This document shows positions 29,131 through 37,446 of a stretch of DNA of 43,679 nucleotides, piece after piece. Position 1 is the first letter of the stretch. Each line of letters starts with the position of its first letter. Source of the DNA: a virus; IMG/VR virus record IMGVR_UViG_3300038563_000002, positions 1 to 43,679 of that record, one strand, 5' to 3'. The position numbers and the translations under genes were made by a program. Under the pieces are notes generated by a model. The model searched no databases and was not told the DNA's origin. It saw only the letters and a program-made list of their open reading frames with translations.

Positions 29131-29159
29131 GGGGCACTCCTGCCATGGAGGTTCGCCCC
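29131..29159 (+). promoter_or_regulatory. Hairpin in the capsid-gene leader
   Basis: GGGGC...GCCCC with an inner CTCC...GGAG pairing around TGCCAT. CGTAC...GTACG pairing can follow (29159-29176). It lies in the 108-bp leader between HNH and capsid. No T-run follows, so it is more likely an RNA stability or processing element than a terminator. Confidence 0.4.
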
Positions 29160-29230
29160 GTACAGCGTCAAGTACGGCGTTCCGCAAACGATATTCGGAT
29201 CCATTAACGAAATCTATGAGGAACGCCGCT

Positions 29231-30298
29231 ATGGCAGACACCAACTATGGTGTGAACCACCCTTTGGCAGTGAAGGTGTGGTCACGTAAACTTTTGCACG
29301 AAGCACTGAAACAAACTTGGTTCTCCAAGTTCGTGGGTAACGATTCCAACTCCATCGTCCAGATGAAGAACGACCTCGAAAAAGGTCCAGGCGACCGCAT
29401 CCGTGTTGGTCTGCGCATGCTTCTGGTGGGCGACGGTATCCAAGGCGACAACACCCTGGAAGGTTCGGAAGAAAGTCTTACCACTTATTCCGACGACCTG
29501 TACATCAACCAGCTTCGCCACGCGGTACGCTCTGCCGGCAAAATGTCGGAACAGCGTGTGCCATTCAGCGTGCGTGAAGAAGCCCGCTTGGGCTTGACTG
29601 ACTGGTGGGCTGAGCGTCTGGATGTCAGTTTCTTCAACCAGCTGACCGGCAACACCAACCAGGCCGATACCCGTTACACCGGCAACAACGCTACTCTGGC
29701 GCCGACTACCGTGATCTACGGTAACAGCGACGTTAACCTGACAGCGGCTTCGTTGTCTGCTACCACCACTTCCGCATTGACTCTGCGCGACTTCGACCGT
29801 GCTGTAGCACTGGCCAAGACCCGCAGCCCAATGATCCGTCCAATCCGTATGGGTGGCGATGATTACTACGTCGCGTTCATCCACACCAACGCGGTTTACC
29901 AACTGCGCGGCCAGACTGCTACTGCCCAATGGGCGGATATCGAAAAGGCCAAGGTGCAAGGCGGCAAGGAATCGGGGATTTTCACGGGCGCCATCGGCGT
30001 GTACAACAACGTGATTTTCCACGAAGCCACCCGTCTGCCGGACATGACTGGTATCGGTACGCCTAACAGCGGCACCGTTGCAGACTACCGCCGTGCGGTG
30101 CTCTGTGGCGCTCAAGCCATGCTGATGGGCTACGGCCAAGATGGCGGTTCGAGCGTGAGCTGGACCGAAGAGTTGTTCGATTACAAGAACAAACTCGGGG
30201 TAGAGGCTGGGATGATCTTCGGTATGAAGAAAGCCCAATTCAACGGCGCAGACTACGGTGTCATTACCCTTGTGGGTTATGCCCCTGTCCTCGGCTAA
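29231..30298 (+). CDS. Major capsid protein, N4-gp56 family
   Basis: The 355-aa protein matches the N4-gp56-type major capsid family (HK97 fold). The N-terminal VKVWSRKLLHEALKQTWFSK and the SDDLYINQLRHAVRSAGKMS, EQRVPFSVREEARLGLTDWW stretches are typical. Monomers build the icosahedral head around the scaffold. I chose ATG 29231 because GAGGAA lies 8 nt upstream; an ATG at 29216 has no such site. The codon choice is strict and the gene is followed by a decoration-like protein and a terminator, as expected for the most expressed gene. The length is a little short for the family. Confidence 0.9.
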   Translation: MADTNYGVNHPLAVKVWSRKLLHEALKQTWFSKFVGNDSNSIVQMKNDLEKGPGDRIRVGLRMLLVGDGIQGDNTLEGSEESLTTYSDDLYINQLRHAVRSAGKMSEQRVPFSVREEARLGLTDWWAERLDVSFFNQLTGNTNQADTRYTGNNATLAPTTVIYGNSDVNLTAASLSATTTSALTLRDFDRAVALAKTRSPMIRPIRMGGDDYYVAFIHTNAVYQLRGQTATAQWADIEKAKVQGGKESGIFTGAIGVYNNVIFHEATRLPDMTGIGTPNSGTVADYRRAVLCGAQAMLMGYGQDGGSSVSWTEELFDYKNKLGVEAGMIFGMKKAQFNGADYGVITLVGYAPVLG

Positions 30299-30313
30299 TA
30301 GGAGTAGGCGAAA

Positions 30314-30778
30314 ATGGCTACAATTACTTGTAACGCTGCTCTGCCGGGAGTGTCGCCCAAGGGCTACCAGACTGGCGTGCAGAGTGAATTCTTCACAACC
30401 CCACTGGCTGGTGGGTTCTCCGCAGCAGCATCCGACGTGGTGCTGTGCTGCAAGATCCCTACCGGTGCTACCATTCTGGACTGCTTGATCCGTCTACACG
30501 ACAAGGCCGACACTGCTTCCGTGTACAACGTGTTCGTAGCTAAGGTGAACGAAGGATCGGGCACTGCCATCTTCCAACTGGCCACGACTACCGTGTCCAG
30601 CACTGGTGGCGCCGTAATGGTCAAGCCGACCAACGTGTTCTTCCCTGGCACCAAAATCAGCTTGTCTGACGATGCGGCCGTGCAGTACGCGGTGCTGAAA
30701 ATCTCCAAGACCTCCGGCACCACTACCGCCTCCGTGTCGTTGGCTGGCTGGGTGTCGTATACGATGGACGAGCCGTAG
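30314..30778 (+). CDS. Head decoration-like structural protein (154 aa)
   Basis: The 154-aa product begins MATITCNAALPGVSPKGYQT and is beta-rich, with Ala/Thr/Ser-rich strands and conserved-looking KIPTGATILDCLIRLHDKAD. It directly follows the capsid gene and is followed by a strong terminator, so it is probably an abundant virion protein that decorates or stabilises the head. Two cysteines at LCCKI are notable. No exact family is assigned; the role follows from position and composition. Confidence 0.65.
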   Translation: MATITCNAALPGVSPKGYQTGVQSEFFTTPLAGGFSAAASDVVLCCKIPTGATILDCLIRLHDKADTASVYNVFVAKVNEGSGTAIFQLATTTVSSTGGAVMVKPTNVFFPGTKISLSDDAAVQYAVLKISKTSGTTTASVSLAGWVSYTMDEP

Positions 30779-30816
30779 CAGGTAGCGTTACACTGTTTTC
30801 ATGGTGAAAGCCCCTT

Positions 30817-30840
30817 GGGTCACTGCGGTGGCCCTTTTTT
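30817..30840 (+). terminator. Rho-independent terminator after capsid genes
   Basis: GGGTCAC-TGCG-GTGGCCC (7-bp stem with one G-T pair, 4-nt loop) followed directly by six T. It is the clearest terminator in the window. Partial read-through would make capsid RNA more abundant than the tail-gene RNA downstream. Confidence 0.9.
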
Positions 30841-30861
30841 ATCCCCTCGAGGAAGTGAAAA

Positions 30862-31005
30862 ATGATCGACAAGCGCGAAGGCGAAACCAAGAAGCCGATC
30901 CCTACCGAACCCGCGATTTTCCCCCAATCGCAAAAGGACAAATGCCCTACCGGCGATGTCCAACCAAGCCAGAAGAAAGCACCGAAACAAGTGTACGGCG
31001 AATAA
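30862..31005 (+). CDS. Small polar hypothetical protein (47 aa)
   Basis: This 47-aa product begins MIDKREGETKKPIPTEPAIF and is very polar, rich in K, P and Q, with no hydrophobic core (end QKKAPKQVYGE). It is probably disordered. GAGGAAGTG precedes the ATG. It is the first gene after the terminator and before the glycosyltransferase module; a small linker or chaperone is possible. No function is assigned. Confidence 0.6.
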   Translation: MIDKREGETKKPIPTEPAIFPQSQKDKCPTGDVQPSQKKAPKQVYGE

Positions 31006-31020
31006 TAAAGGGCCATCACC

Positions 31021-32370
31021 ATGGACAGTGTTATGCAGCAACTGCTTGAAAAAGCGGTCGATCTTCACCGTGTCGGCAATCTGCAGGAAGCCGGCAATAT
31101 CTACAACCAGCTGCTGAATCGGGAGCCGTTCAACCCCGGCCTGTTGTACCTGATCGGCGATATCGCTGTGCGCCAGGGCTGCCATGGCCTTGGCATCGCC
31201 CTACTGAGCACGTCCGTCTCCATCAAGCCGACCGTGGAAGCCTACACCGCCTTGGGCGTAGCCTACCGCCACGAACAGTTCCTTGACCAAGCCGAAGCGG
31301 CCTGGCGCAATGGCCTGAAGCTGGAAGAGACGGCAGAGCTGTACAACAACATCGCTTCGATCTACTCCGACCACGGCGAGCCTGTGAAGTCGCTGGCACT
31401 GGTCAACCATTCACTCAGGCTGGCACCCGGCAACCCCAATGCCATGTGGAACAAGGCCCTGGCCCTGCTGACAGCGCAGCGCTGGCCTGAAGCCTGGTCG
31501 CTGCACGAATCGCGCTTCCATCCTGAAGTACAGTCGGTCAGTACTCGCCGTGTGCTGGACTGCCCGCTGTGGGACGGCAAGAAGACCGGCCACCTGGCCA
31601 TTCATGGTGAGCAGGGCCTGGGCGACGAAATCATGTTCATGAGCGTGATCGCCGACGCTATCCCGCTGTGCGACAAGATGTCGATTGAGGTAGCACCGCG
31701 CCTGATGGATCTGGTACAGCGCACGTTCCCCGACGCCGAGATCTACGGCACCGAGGAAGCCATGCGCAAGTGGGGCGCGCCCTTCGACGCCGTGTGCGCC
31801 TTGGGCAGCCTGCCGAGCTTCTTTCGCAACAAGACCGAAGAGTTCCCCGGCGTACCCTTCCTTGTACCAGACCCCAACCGTGTCGAGTTCTGGCGCCGTC
31901 AGTACGCCATGCATGGCCCGCGGCCGTTCATTGGTGTGTCCTGGCAAGGCGGTACCAAAGGTACCCGCATCACTCAGCGCACCGTGGCTGCCAACAGCCT
32001 TGGGTTCTGCAAGCGCGGTACCGTCGTCTCGCTTCAATACGGTGAGTACGCCGAGCTGCAGGCCGTGAAGGAAGGCTACCTGTTCTACCCCGAGTCGAAG
32101 GGTGCAGACATCGACGAACTGGCGGCCATGACCGCCGCCTGTGACCTGATCGTTACCGTGGCGCAGACGCTGGTACACGTCGCTGGCGGCTTGGGGGTAC
32201 CGACGCTGGTACTGACCCCGCTGCACTCGAGCTGGCGCTACGGGATGGGCACCACCATGCCTTGGTACGGCTCTGTGAAACTACTGCGTCAGACCAAGGC
32301 AGACGATTGGGGCTACCCGCTCGCTGAAGCCAAACGACAAGTCGACCAACTGTGCCGGGAGTTGAAATAA
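31021..32370 (+). CDS. TPR-containing glycosyltransferase
   Basis: The 449-aa protein has N-terminal tetratricopeptide repeats (residues about 5-170: AGNIYNQLLNREPFNPGLLY, AYTALGVAYRHEQFLDQAEA and more). A C-terminal glycosyltransferase of GT-B type follows (about 185-449: HGEQGLGDEIMFMSVIADAI, FIGVSWQGGTKGT, VTVAQTLVHVAGGLGVPTLV). This is the layout of TPR-linked GT9/GT41-like enzymes that add sugars to proteins or lipids. The TPR part would bind the target protein. It leads a three-gene sugar/methyl module, coupled by TAATG. Such a gene is unusual in the morphogenesis block of a short-tailed phage. Confidence 0.85.
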   Translation: MDSVMQQLLEKAVDLHRVGNLQEAGNIYNQLLNREPFNPGLLYLIGDIAVRQGCHGLGIALLSTSVSIKPTVEAYTALGVAYRHEQFLDQAEAAWRNGLKLEETAELYNNIASIYSDHGEPVKSLALVNHSLRLAPGNPNAMWNKALALLTAQRWPEAWSLHESRFHPEVQSVSTRRVLDCPLWDGKKTGHLAIHGEQGLGDEIMFMSVIADAIPLCDKMSIEVAPRLMDLVQRTFPDAEIYGTEEAMRKWGAPFDAVCALGSLPSFFRNKTEEFPGVPFLVPDPNRVEFWRRQYAMHGPRPFIGVSWQGGTKGTRITQRTVAANSLGFCKRGTVVSLQYGEYAELQAVKEGYLFYPESKGADIDELAAMTAACDLIVTVAQTLVHVAGGLGVPTLVLTPLHSSWRYGMGTTMPWYGSVKLLRQTKADDWGYPLAEAKRQVDQLCRELK

Positions 32371-32903
32371 TGCTGATCAGTGAACAGTACCGCGCCGAAA
32401 ACGCCCGCCAGCACTTCCAGTCGCAAGGCTATGGCGAGAAGGGTTACAAGCACATGGAGGACGTTCTGCACGTCCTGCGCCGGGACAAGTGCGAGTCTGC
32501 CCTCGACTATGGCTGTGGCAAGGCTACCCTGTCCAAGCATGCCCGCCGTATCTGCGAAGTGCCGATCGCCAACTACGATCCGGCTATCCCCGAGTACGCC
32601 GCTGACCCGGAACCGGCCGACCTGCTGATTTGCACCGATGTGCTCGAGCATATCGAACCACTGAACCTCGAGGACGTGTTGCTGCACATGCGCTCCAAGT
32701 GCAACAAGGCGTTCTACTTCCAGATCGCTACCCGGCCAGCGCAGCGGGTATTGAGCGATGGGCGCAATGCCCACCTGCTGGTCAAGCCGCCTTACTTCTG
32801 GCTTGACACCCTGCGCCGCCACTTCGACATTACCGAGTTCCGGGCACTGCCGGGCCACGCGGTGGTGGTTTGCGGCGTACCACAAGGGGCAGCGTACGAA
32901 TGA
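32370..32903 (+). CDS. SAM-dependent methyltransferase (class I)
   Basis: The 177-aa protein has a class I methyltransferase core. Motif I is SALDYGCGKATLSKH (residues about 45-60) and motif IV-like is ADLLICTDVLEHIEP. The ALPGHAVVVCGVP end closes the beta sheet. The target is unknown; the VLEHIEP type is common in small-molecule, sugar and lipid methyltransferases, less so in DNA methyltransferases, and no (D/N)PPY motif is seen. It starts inside the stop of the glycosyltransferase (TAATG) and overlaps the GT8-like gene (ATGA), so it is likely to modify the product of one of them. Confidence 0.82.
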   Translation: MLISEQYRAENARQHFQSQGYGEKGYKHMEDVLHVLRRDKCESALDYGCGKATLSKHARRICEVPIANYDPAIPEYAADPEPADLLICTDVLEHIEPLNLEDVLLHMRSKCNKAFYFQIATRPAQRVLSDGRNAHLLVKPPYFWLDTLRRHFDITEFRALPGHAVVVCGVPQGAAYE

Positions 32904-33559
32904 TCCGGGTATTTGTAGGATACGATCCCCGCGAGATTGTGGCCTGCAACGTGTTTCAGCACTCGGTGCTGAAACACGCCTCCCAGCCGGTCGCCTTCAT
33001 TCCGCTGGCCAGCACAGTGATCGGTAAGGACTCCCACACGGACGGCAGCAATGACTTCATCTACAGCCGGTTCCTCGTCCCCCACCTATGTGATTATATG
33101 GGCTGGGCCATCTTTGCGGACGGGGACATGCTGTGTCGCGCTGACATCGCCGAGTTATGGGCACTGCGCGACCCCAACAAAGCCGTACAAGTCGTCAAGC
33201 ATGAGTACAAGACCAAGCACCCGATCAAGTACCTGGGGGCGCCGAATGAGTCATATCCTAGAAAAAACTGGTCGTCGGTGGTTATATGGAACTGTGGCCA
33301 CCCGGCCCATGCCAGCCTGACGCCGACCAAAGTAGCCTGCTCAACAGGCAGCTACTTGCACCGTTTCAGCTGGCTCGAGGACAAGGATATTGGCGAGCTG
33401 CCGTCTGATTGGAACTGGCTCGTTACCGAGTACCCAAAGCTCGAGACGGCCAAGTTGGTGCATTACACGCTGGGGGCTCCCTGCTTCGGCGGGTACCACT
33501 ACTGCGACTATGCAGATGAATGGCACCAGACACTGGCCGAAGTCCTATCAGTGGGGTAA
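32900..33559 (+). CDS. GT8-like glycosyltransferase
   Basis: The 219-aa protein looks like a GT-A fold family 8-type enzyme. An N-terminal IRVFVGYDPREIVACNVFQH occurs in this group, and a metal-binding D-x-D appears as IFADGDMLC (residues about 79-87). Later conserved H/W/N stretches (SVVIWNCGHP, DWNWLVTEYP, VHYTLGAPCF) fit the acceptor and nucleotide-sugar part. It would transfer a sugar from a UDP/GDP donor. With the TPR-glycosyltransferase and methyltransferase it forms a compact glycan-modifying set. It overlaps the methyltransferase stop. Confidence 0.8.
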   Translation: MIRVFVGYDPREIVACNVFQHSVLKHASQPVAFIPLASTVIGKDSHTDGSNDFIYSRFLVPHLCDYMGWAIFADGDMLCRADIAELWALRDPNKAVQVVKHEYKTKHPIKYLGAPNESYPRKNWSSVVIWNCGHPAHASLTPTKVACSTGSYLHRFSWLEDKDIGELPSDWNWLVTEYPKLETAKLVHYTLGAPCFGGYHYCDYADEWHQTLAEVLSVG

Positions 33560-33593
33560 AGTACCGCATGACCAATGTCAAGGGTTGTAGATC

Positions 33594-33683
33594 ATGGCAA
33601 AGCAAACGAAACCGGGAAAGCCGGCACCCAAAGCCGGTGCCAAGCGCCCAGCAAAACCGAAACCGCGTACAGGCGGCTATTGA
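33594..33683 (+). CDS. Very basic 29-aa peptide
   Basis: A 29-aa frame, start MAKQTKPGKPAPKAGAKRPA, ends KPKPRTGGY. It contains about ten Lys/Arg and no acidic residue, with repeated K-P and P-A-K units like a histone H1 tail. AAGGGTTG is about 10 nt upstream. It may bind DNA or a virion surface; the alternative overlapping frame (about 60 codons) looks random. Confidence 0.5.
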   Translation: MAKQTKPGKPAPKAGAKRPAKPKPRTGGY

Positions 33684-33709
33684 ACGATGGGATGGCGGGG
33701 GGTTGGTAA

Positions 33710-34333
33710 ATGGCGACGTTGGGGACGATGCGGACCCGCATTGCGGATGAACTGCAGATTGACGTTACGACCTACGCGGTAGACATCGACCGCGCTATCT
33801 TTTCGTCGATCGCCAAGTACCAAGACAAGGACTTCTGGTTCTTGGAGGCATCGCCAGCCACGGTGCTGTTCTCCCTGACCGCCGCCTACAGCCTGTCCGT
33901 CATGCTACCGGGCCGCTCCGAAATCAAGAGCGTACGCCTCGAGCTGACCCCCGGCCTGGGCACAATGGTCTTGACTACCCAACAAGAAATGATCGATATG
34001 GACTTCGATGCCAACTTCACCGGGCAGCCCAGCTATTGGGCTATCCACCACGACAGCCTGTTGATTCGCCCCAAACCCCAGCGCACCTACACCGCCCAAG
34101 TCTGGTACTCGCTACGCAATAGCATGACGGCCTCGGCCTCTGCTTCCAGCGTATGGACCAACGAAGCGGAGGAACTGGTGCGCCTGTGTGCCGAAGTGGA
34201 TCTGCTGGAAAACCGCATGAAGGACTACGACGAGGCTGCCCGCAAACGCGGCCGGCTCGGGGAAATCAGAAACGACATTGACGAAAAGACGGTCACGCTG
34301 ACCTCCAAACGTCGCACTCGACCATATCTGTAG
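33710..34333 (+). CDS. Head-to-tail adaptor protein, P22 gp4-like
   Basis: The 207-aa protein begins MATLGTMRTRIADELQIDVT, continues with AIFSSIAKYQDKDFWFLEAS and has long helices, typical of the adaptor (tail accessory) family that binds under the portal ring in short-tailed phages (P22 gp4 is 166 aa). A C-terminal helical, basic part (RMKDYDEAARKRGRLGEIRN) fits the portal-contacting tail. It stands between the sugar module and the tail fibre. The extra length comes from that end. A GGGGGGTTGG stretch precedes the ATG. Confidence 0.8.
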   Translation: MATLGTMRTRIADELQIDVTTYAVDIDRAIFSSIAKYQDKDFWFLEASPATVLFSLTAAYSLSVMLPGRSEIKSVRLELTPGLGTMVLTTQQEMIDMDFDANFTGQPSYWAIHHDSLLIRPKPQRTYTAQVWYSLRNSMTASASASSVWTNEAEELVRLCAEVDLLENRMKDYDEAARKRGRLGEIRNDIDEKTVTLTSKRRTRPYL

Positions 34334-34342
34334 GGGGCGGCT

Positions 34343-35536
34343 ATGCCACTCGAAACTGGTAGTTTCATCAACGACCTGACGCCTAGCAACCCGCCAGGCT
34401 CGGACCCGGCCGGCCAGGGTGACGACCATATACGGCTGATCAAGGCTACCGTGCAAGGCACACTGCCGAACATGGGTGCAGTCTTTGGCCAGGTACGTCG
34501 CCAGGATGTGGCCGTATCGATCAGTTCGACATGGAACACCAACCACTTCGTCTGCTCGGCCTCCGCGACGGCCACTGTTGTGCTGACGCTGCCGCCTGCC
34601 GCTTCCATCACCACCGGTTTCTTCGTCGACATTACCACGATCGGTACCGGCACCGTGTCGCTGCTGCCCTCGGGCGCGGCGTCTATCAACGGCGGTGTGT
34701 CGCTGTCGATCCCACGGCTGAGCACTACACGCGCCTACTTCGTTACTGGCCTGTCCTGGCTGGCCGACACTGTACCGCACGCGCAGGGCGGCACAAGCGT
34801 CTTGGGCAACGTGGCCGTGGACGGTACCCTGTCCGTATCCGGCGCCTCTGTGCTGGCCGCATTGACTGTCAACGGCGTGGCCACGATGTCGTCCGCTGTG
34901 CACATGAAATCTACGCTGTCGATCAGTGGCGCGGTGACGATGGCCAGCACCCTGTCCGTGTCCGGCGCATCTGTGTTGGCAGCTCTGACGGTCAACGGCG
35001 CGCTAACCGTGGCCGGCACCGTCACCCTGTCTGGCACAGTAGTCTTGTCCAACGGGCAGCTAGTCTTTCCTGCCAGCCAGAACGCCAGCGCGGGCGCCAA
35101 CACGCTCGACGATTACGAAGAGGGCACTTGGACCCCGACGCTTACGTTCACCACACCCGGCGACCTAAACGTGGTATATGGCTCCAGGGTAGGGCTGTAC
35201 ACCAAGATCGGTGATCTGGTCATGGTACAGGTACAGGTCAACTCTACGACGTTTACCTACACCACCGCCAGCGGTGACTTCTTCGTTTCCGGGCTGCCAT
35301 TCGCACATGTGGCAACTGCTAACTCAGCCTCTGCCCTGGGCAGTACCCCCGTTGGCGGGATGATCAGCGGTGCCAACGTTGTATACGGTCCACGGGTTGT
35401 GAACTCGGATACTAAAATTCAGTGGAACGCATCTAACACCACTTCCGGCAACCTGGTGGTAGCTGGCGCCTCGATGATGGCTTCTGGTACGCAGAAGACC
35501 ATCAACGTCGGCGGCACTTACAAGGCTGCAACATAA
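34343..35536 (+). CDS. Tail fibre protein
   Basis: The 397-aa protein begins with the SFINDLTPSNPPGSDPAGQG, DDHIRLIKATVQGTLPN stretch, the usual virion-binding N-terminus of many tail fibres. A beta-rich shaft (residues about 50-250) with repeated LSVSGASVLAALTVNG units and a C-terminal domain opening with YEEGTWTPTLTF follow; the latter is common in phage fibre tips and includes a GLYTKIGDLVMVQ stretch. It should bind the host surface. The size is small for a fibre, so a second receptor-binding protein (perhaps the 663-aa one) is possible. The shaft carries an internal duplication. Confidence 0.85.
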   Translation: MPLETGSFINDLTPSNPPGSDPAGQGDDHIRLIKATVQGTLPNMGAVFGQVRRQDVAVSISSTWNTNHFVCSASATATVVLTLPPAASITTGFFVDITTIGTGTVSLLPSGAASINGGVSLSIPRLSTTRAYFVTGLSWLADTVPHAQGGTSVLGNVAVDGTLSVSGASVLAALTVNGVATMSSAVHMKSTLSISGAVTMASTLSVSGASVLAALTVNGALTVAGTVTLSGTVVLSNGQLVFPASQNASAGANTLDDYEEGTWTPTLTFTTPGDLNVVYGSRVGLYTKIGDLVMVQVQVNSTTFTYTTASGDFFVSGLPFAHVATANSASALGSTPVGGMISGANVVYGPRVVNSDTKIQWNASNTTSGNLVVAGASMMASGTQKTINVGGTYKAAT

Positions 35537-35547
35537 GGGGATTTAGC

Positions 35548-35820
35548 ATGAGCATAGAACGCAGAACTATAATCGACCAATTGGAAATGCCGCGCAACGG
35601 CGGTACACAGGTCCGCTTGGCGCTGTTACTGGTTGAGGGCGATACGGCCATCAGTTCCCGATACCATCGCACGTCCATTCCAGCAGGCTTGGCAGCGGAG
35701 CTGCAGATGGCTGAAGTGAACTCGCACCTGGAATCGATGGGCGAAGCTCTGGTATCCGACGAGGACATCCAGCGTATCGCTACCTTCCACGAAACTGTAA
35801 AACTCCTGTCCCCACAATGA
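35548..35820 (+). CDS. Small protein after tail fibre, possible assembly chaperone (90 aa)
   Basis: The 90-aa product begins MSIERRTIIDQLEMPRNGGT, has a short beta part (QVRLALLLVEGDTAISSRYH) and a helical C-terminus (LAAELQMAEVNSHLESMGEA). It lies directly after the fibre gene, where fibre-assembly proteins are commonly encoded. I do not recognise a family, so the role is a position-based guess. The start ATG is preceded by AGGGGA, a reasonable ribosome-binding site. Confidence 0.55.
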   Translation: MSIERRTIIDQLEMPRNGGTQVRLALLLVEGDTAISSRYHRTSIPAGLAAELQMAEVNSHLESMGEALVSDEDIQRIATFHETVKLLSPQ

Positions 35821-35829
35821 CGGTGTGCC

Positions 35830-37446
35830 ATGCCATTACAACTGTTCGAAAACGTAGGTTCTGCCGGCATCTTGGCGGATACCAGCCCGCGCAAGCTGCC
35901 GGACGGCGCGTGGTCGGACGGTCGTAACGTAAGGTTCGATGGCTTTACGGCGCGCAAGGTTAACGGCGCCCGCGTTGTGCAGGGCAGCTTGTCCGCCTCG
36001 CCCTACTCCATATTCGCCCACACTACGTTCGACGGTGCACAGTTCTTCGCCTACCCCGGCCTGACTCGGGTGTTCACGGTGAACAACAACCTGCACTACG
36101 ACCTGACCCGTACGCTGGTGTCTGGCACAGCTGTGCTGTACAACACCGACGACACCCAACTCTGGACTGGTGGTGTGCTGGGCGGGCTGCTGTTCCTGAA
36201 CAACGGCGTCGACGTTCCGCAGATCCAGCTAACGCCCACCGCCTCATGCAGACTCTCTGACCTGCCAGCATGGCCCACGACGATCACCACCCGTGCATCG
36301 TGCATGCGCGCCTACAAGAACTACCTGGTCGCGCTGGACGTTACCAAAGGCCCGATACGCTACCGGCAGATGGTCAAGTGGTCCTCCAGTGCTGACCCGC
36401 TAACCGCCCCTGCTACCTGGAACGAAGCCGACACCACCAACGATGCAGGCGAAACCTCGCTGTCTGAAACCAACGGCACCGTGATCGACTGCCTGCCAAT
36501 GCGTGACATCAACATCATCTACAAAGACGATTCGGTCCATGGCATGCAGTTCACTGGCGGGCAGTTCATCTTCCGCTTCTATCAGATCTTCAACGGCACA
36601 GGTATCCTCGCCAAGCGCTGTGTGGCCGCGTTCGAGCAGTATCACTGCTTTGTCGGCAACGACCTCGATATCTATGTGCACGATGGCAACAGTATCCGGT
36701 CTATCGCGCAGGACAAGTGGCGCACCTGGCTACGGCAGAACGTAGACGGCTCGCGCTTCGAGCGCATGTTCGTGGTGGCCAACCCGGTCACTTCCGAGAT
36801 CTGGATTTGCCTGCCTACTGGCGAAGAGCAGTACACGTCCAAAGTACTCATGTGGAACTGGCGCAAAGATACCTGGGGCGTGCGCGACCTGGCCAACGTA
36901 TCGGCCGGCGCAGTAGGCGGTATTGAATCGTCCGACTACATCACTGTATGGGATTCACTGACCGATACCTGGGATAGCTGGGGCGTCACTTGGGGCGAAC
37001 TGGACAGCCTGCCGCCCGACAAAAAGCTGGTTCTGGTATCCCCCACCCGCACCACTGGACTGATCGAGACAGAGTTCGGCTCCAGCGAGTTCGGTGCCGC
37101 GCTGCCGTTCGCCCTGGAACGTCAAGGAATCTGGACATTGCCGTCCAAAATCAAAGACGGTGCGCGCATCGTAGACCTGCAGTCGGTCAAGTTCGTGCGC
37201 CGTGTGCGCTTTCGTACAGTGGAGCAGTCCTCGAGCAACAACATCACCTACATGGTCGCTGTGCAGACTGATGTCGATAGCCCGCTGGTATGGGTGTCTA
37301 CCGGCAAAATGACCGGCACCACGGCTGAGGTTACTGTGTTCAAGCGCGGCCGGTTCCTCAGCGTGCGTGCCGAGTCCAGTGCAGATACTGTCTTCGCGCT
37401 GCACAGTCTGGAAGTCGATTACGAACCGTCCGGGGATTACCTATGA
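35830..37446 (+). CDS. Tail stabilisation protein, P22 gp10-like
   Basis: The 538-aa protein fits the phage stabilisation family (P22 gp10, 472 aa), which builds the tail hub below the adaptor and closes the portal channel. The N-terminal ENVGSAGILADTSPRKLPDG, AWSDGRNVRFDGF stretch is characteristic, followed by many short beta strands with aromatic-glycine turns as in a propeller. Mid-protein patches HYCFVGND-like (QYHCFVGNDLDIYVHDGNSI) fit. It is coupled to the next gene by ATGA. The extra length is spread over the C-terminal half. Confidence 0.82.
   Translation: MPLQLFENVGSAGILADTSPRKLPDGAWSDGRNVRFDGFTARKVNGARVVQGSLSASPYSIFAHTTFDGAQFFAYPGLTRVFTVNNNLHYDLTRTLVSGTAVLYNTDDTQLWTGGVLGGLLFLNNGVDVPQIQLTPTASCRLSDLPAWPTTITTRASCMRAYKNYLVALDVTKGPIRYRQMVKWSSSADPLTAPATWNEADTTNDAGETSLSETNGTVIDCLPMRDINIIYKDDSVHGMQFTGGQFIFRFYQIFNGTGILAKRCVAAFEQYHCFVGNDLDIYVHDGNSIRSIAQDKWRTWLRQNVDGSRFERMFVVANPVTSEIWICLPTGEEQYTSKVLMWNWRKDTWGVRDLANVSAGAVGGIESSDYITVWDSLTDTWDSWGVTWGELDSLPPDKKLVLVSPTRTTGLIETEFGSSEFGAALPFALERQGIWTLPSKIKDGARIVDLQSVKFVRRVRFRTVEQSSSNNITYMVAVQTDVDSPLVWVSTGKMTGTTAEVTVFKRGRFLSVRAESSADTVFALHSLEVDYEPSGDYL

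Noticed and set aside
28542-29230. Group I intron carrying the HNH gene
   Set aside because: Both flanking genes are complete with proper start and stop, so no gene is interrupted; the hairpins fit local regulation.
33520-33750. Alternative frame of about 60-75 codons over the basic peptide
   Set aside because: Random-looking composition without a core; the overlapping 29-aa frame has a better start and a clear composition bias.
34343-35536. Diversity-generating retroelement acting on the tail fibre, as in BPP-1-like podoviruses
   Set aside because: No reverse transcriptase gene and no template repeat are visible anywhere in the window.
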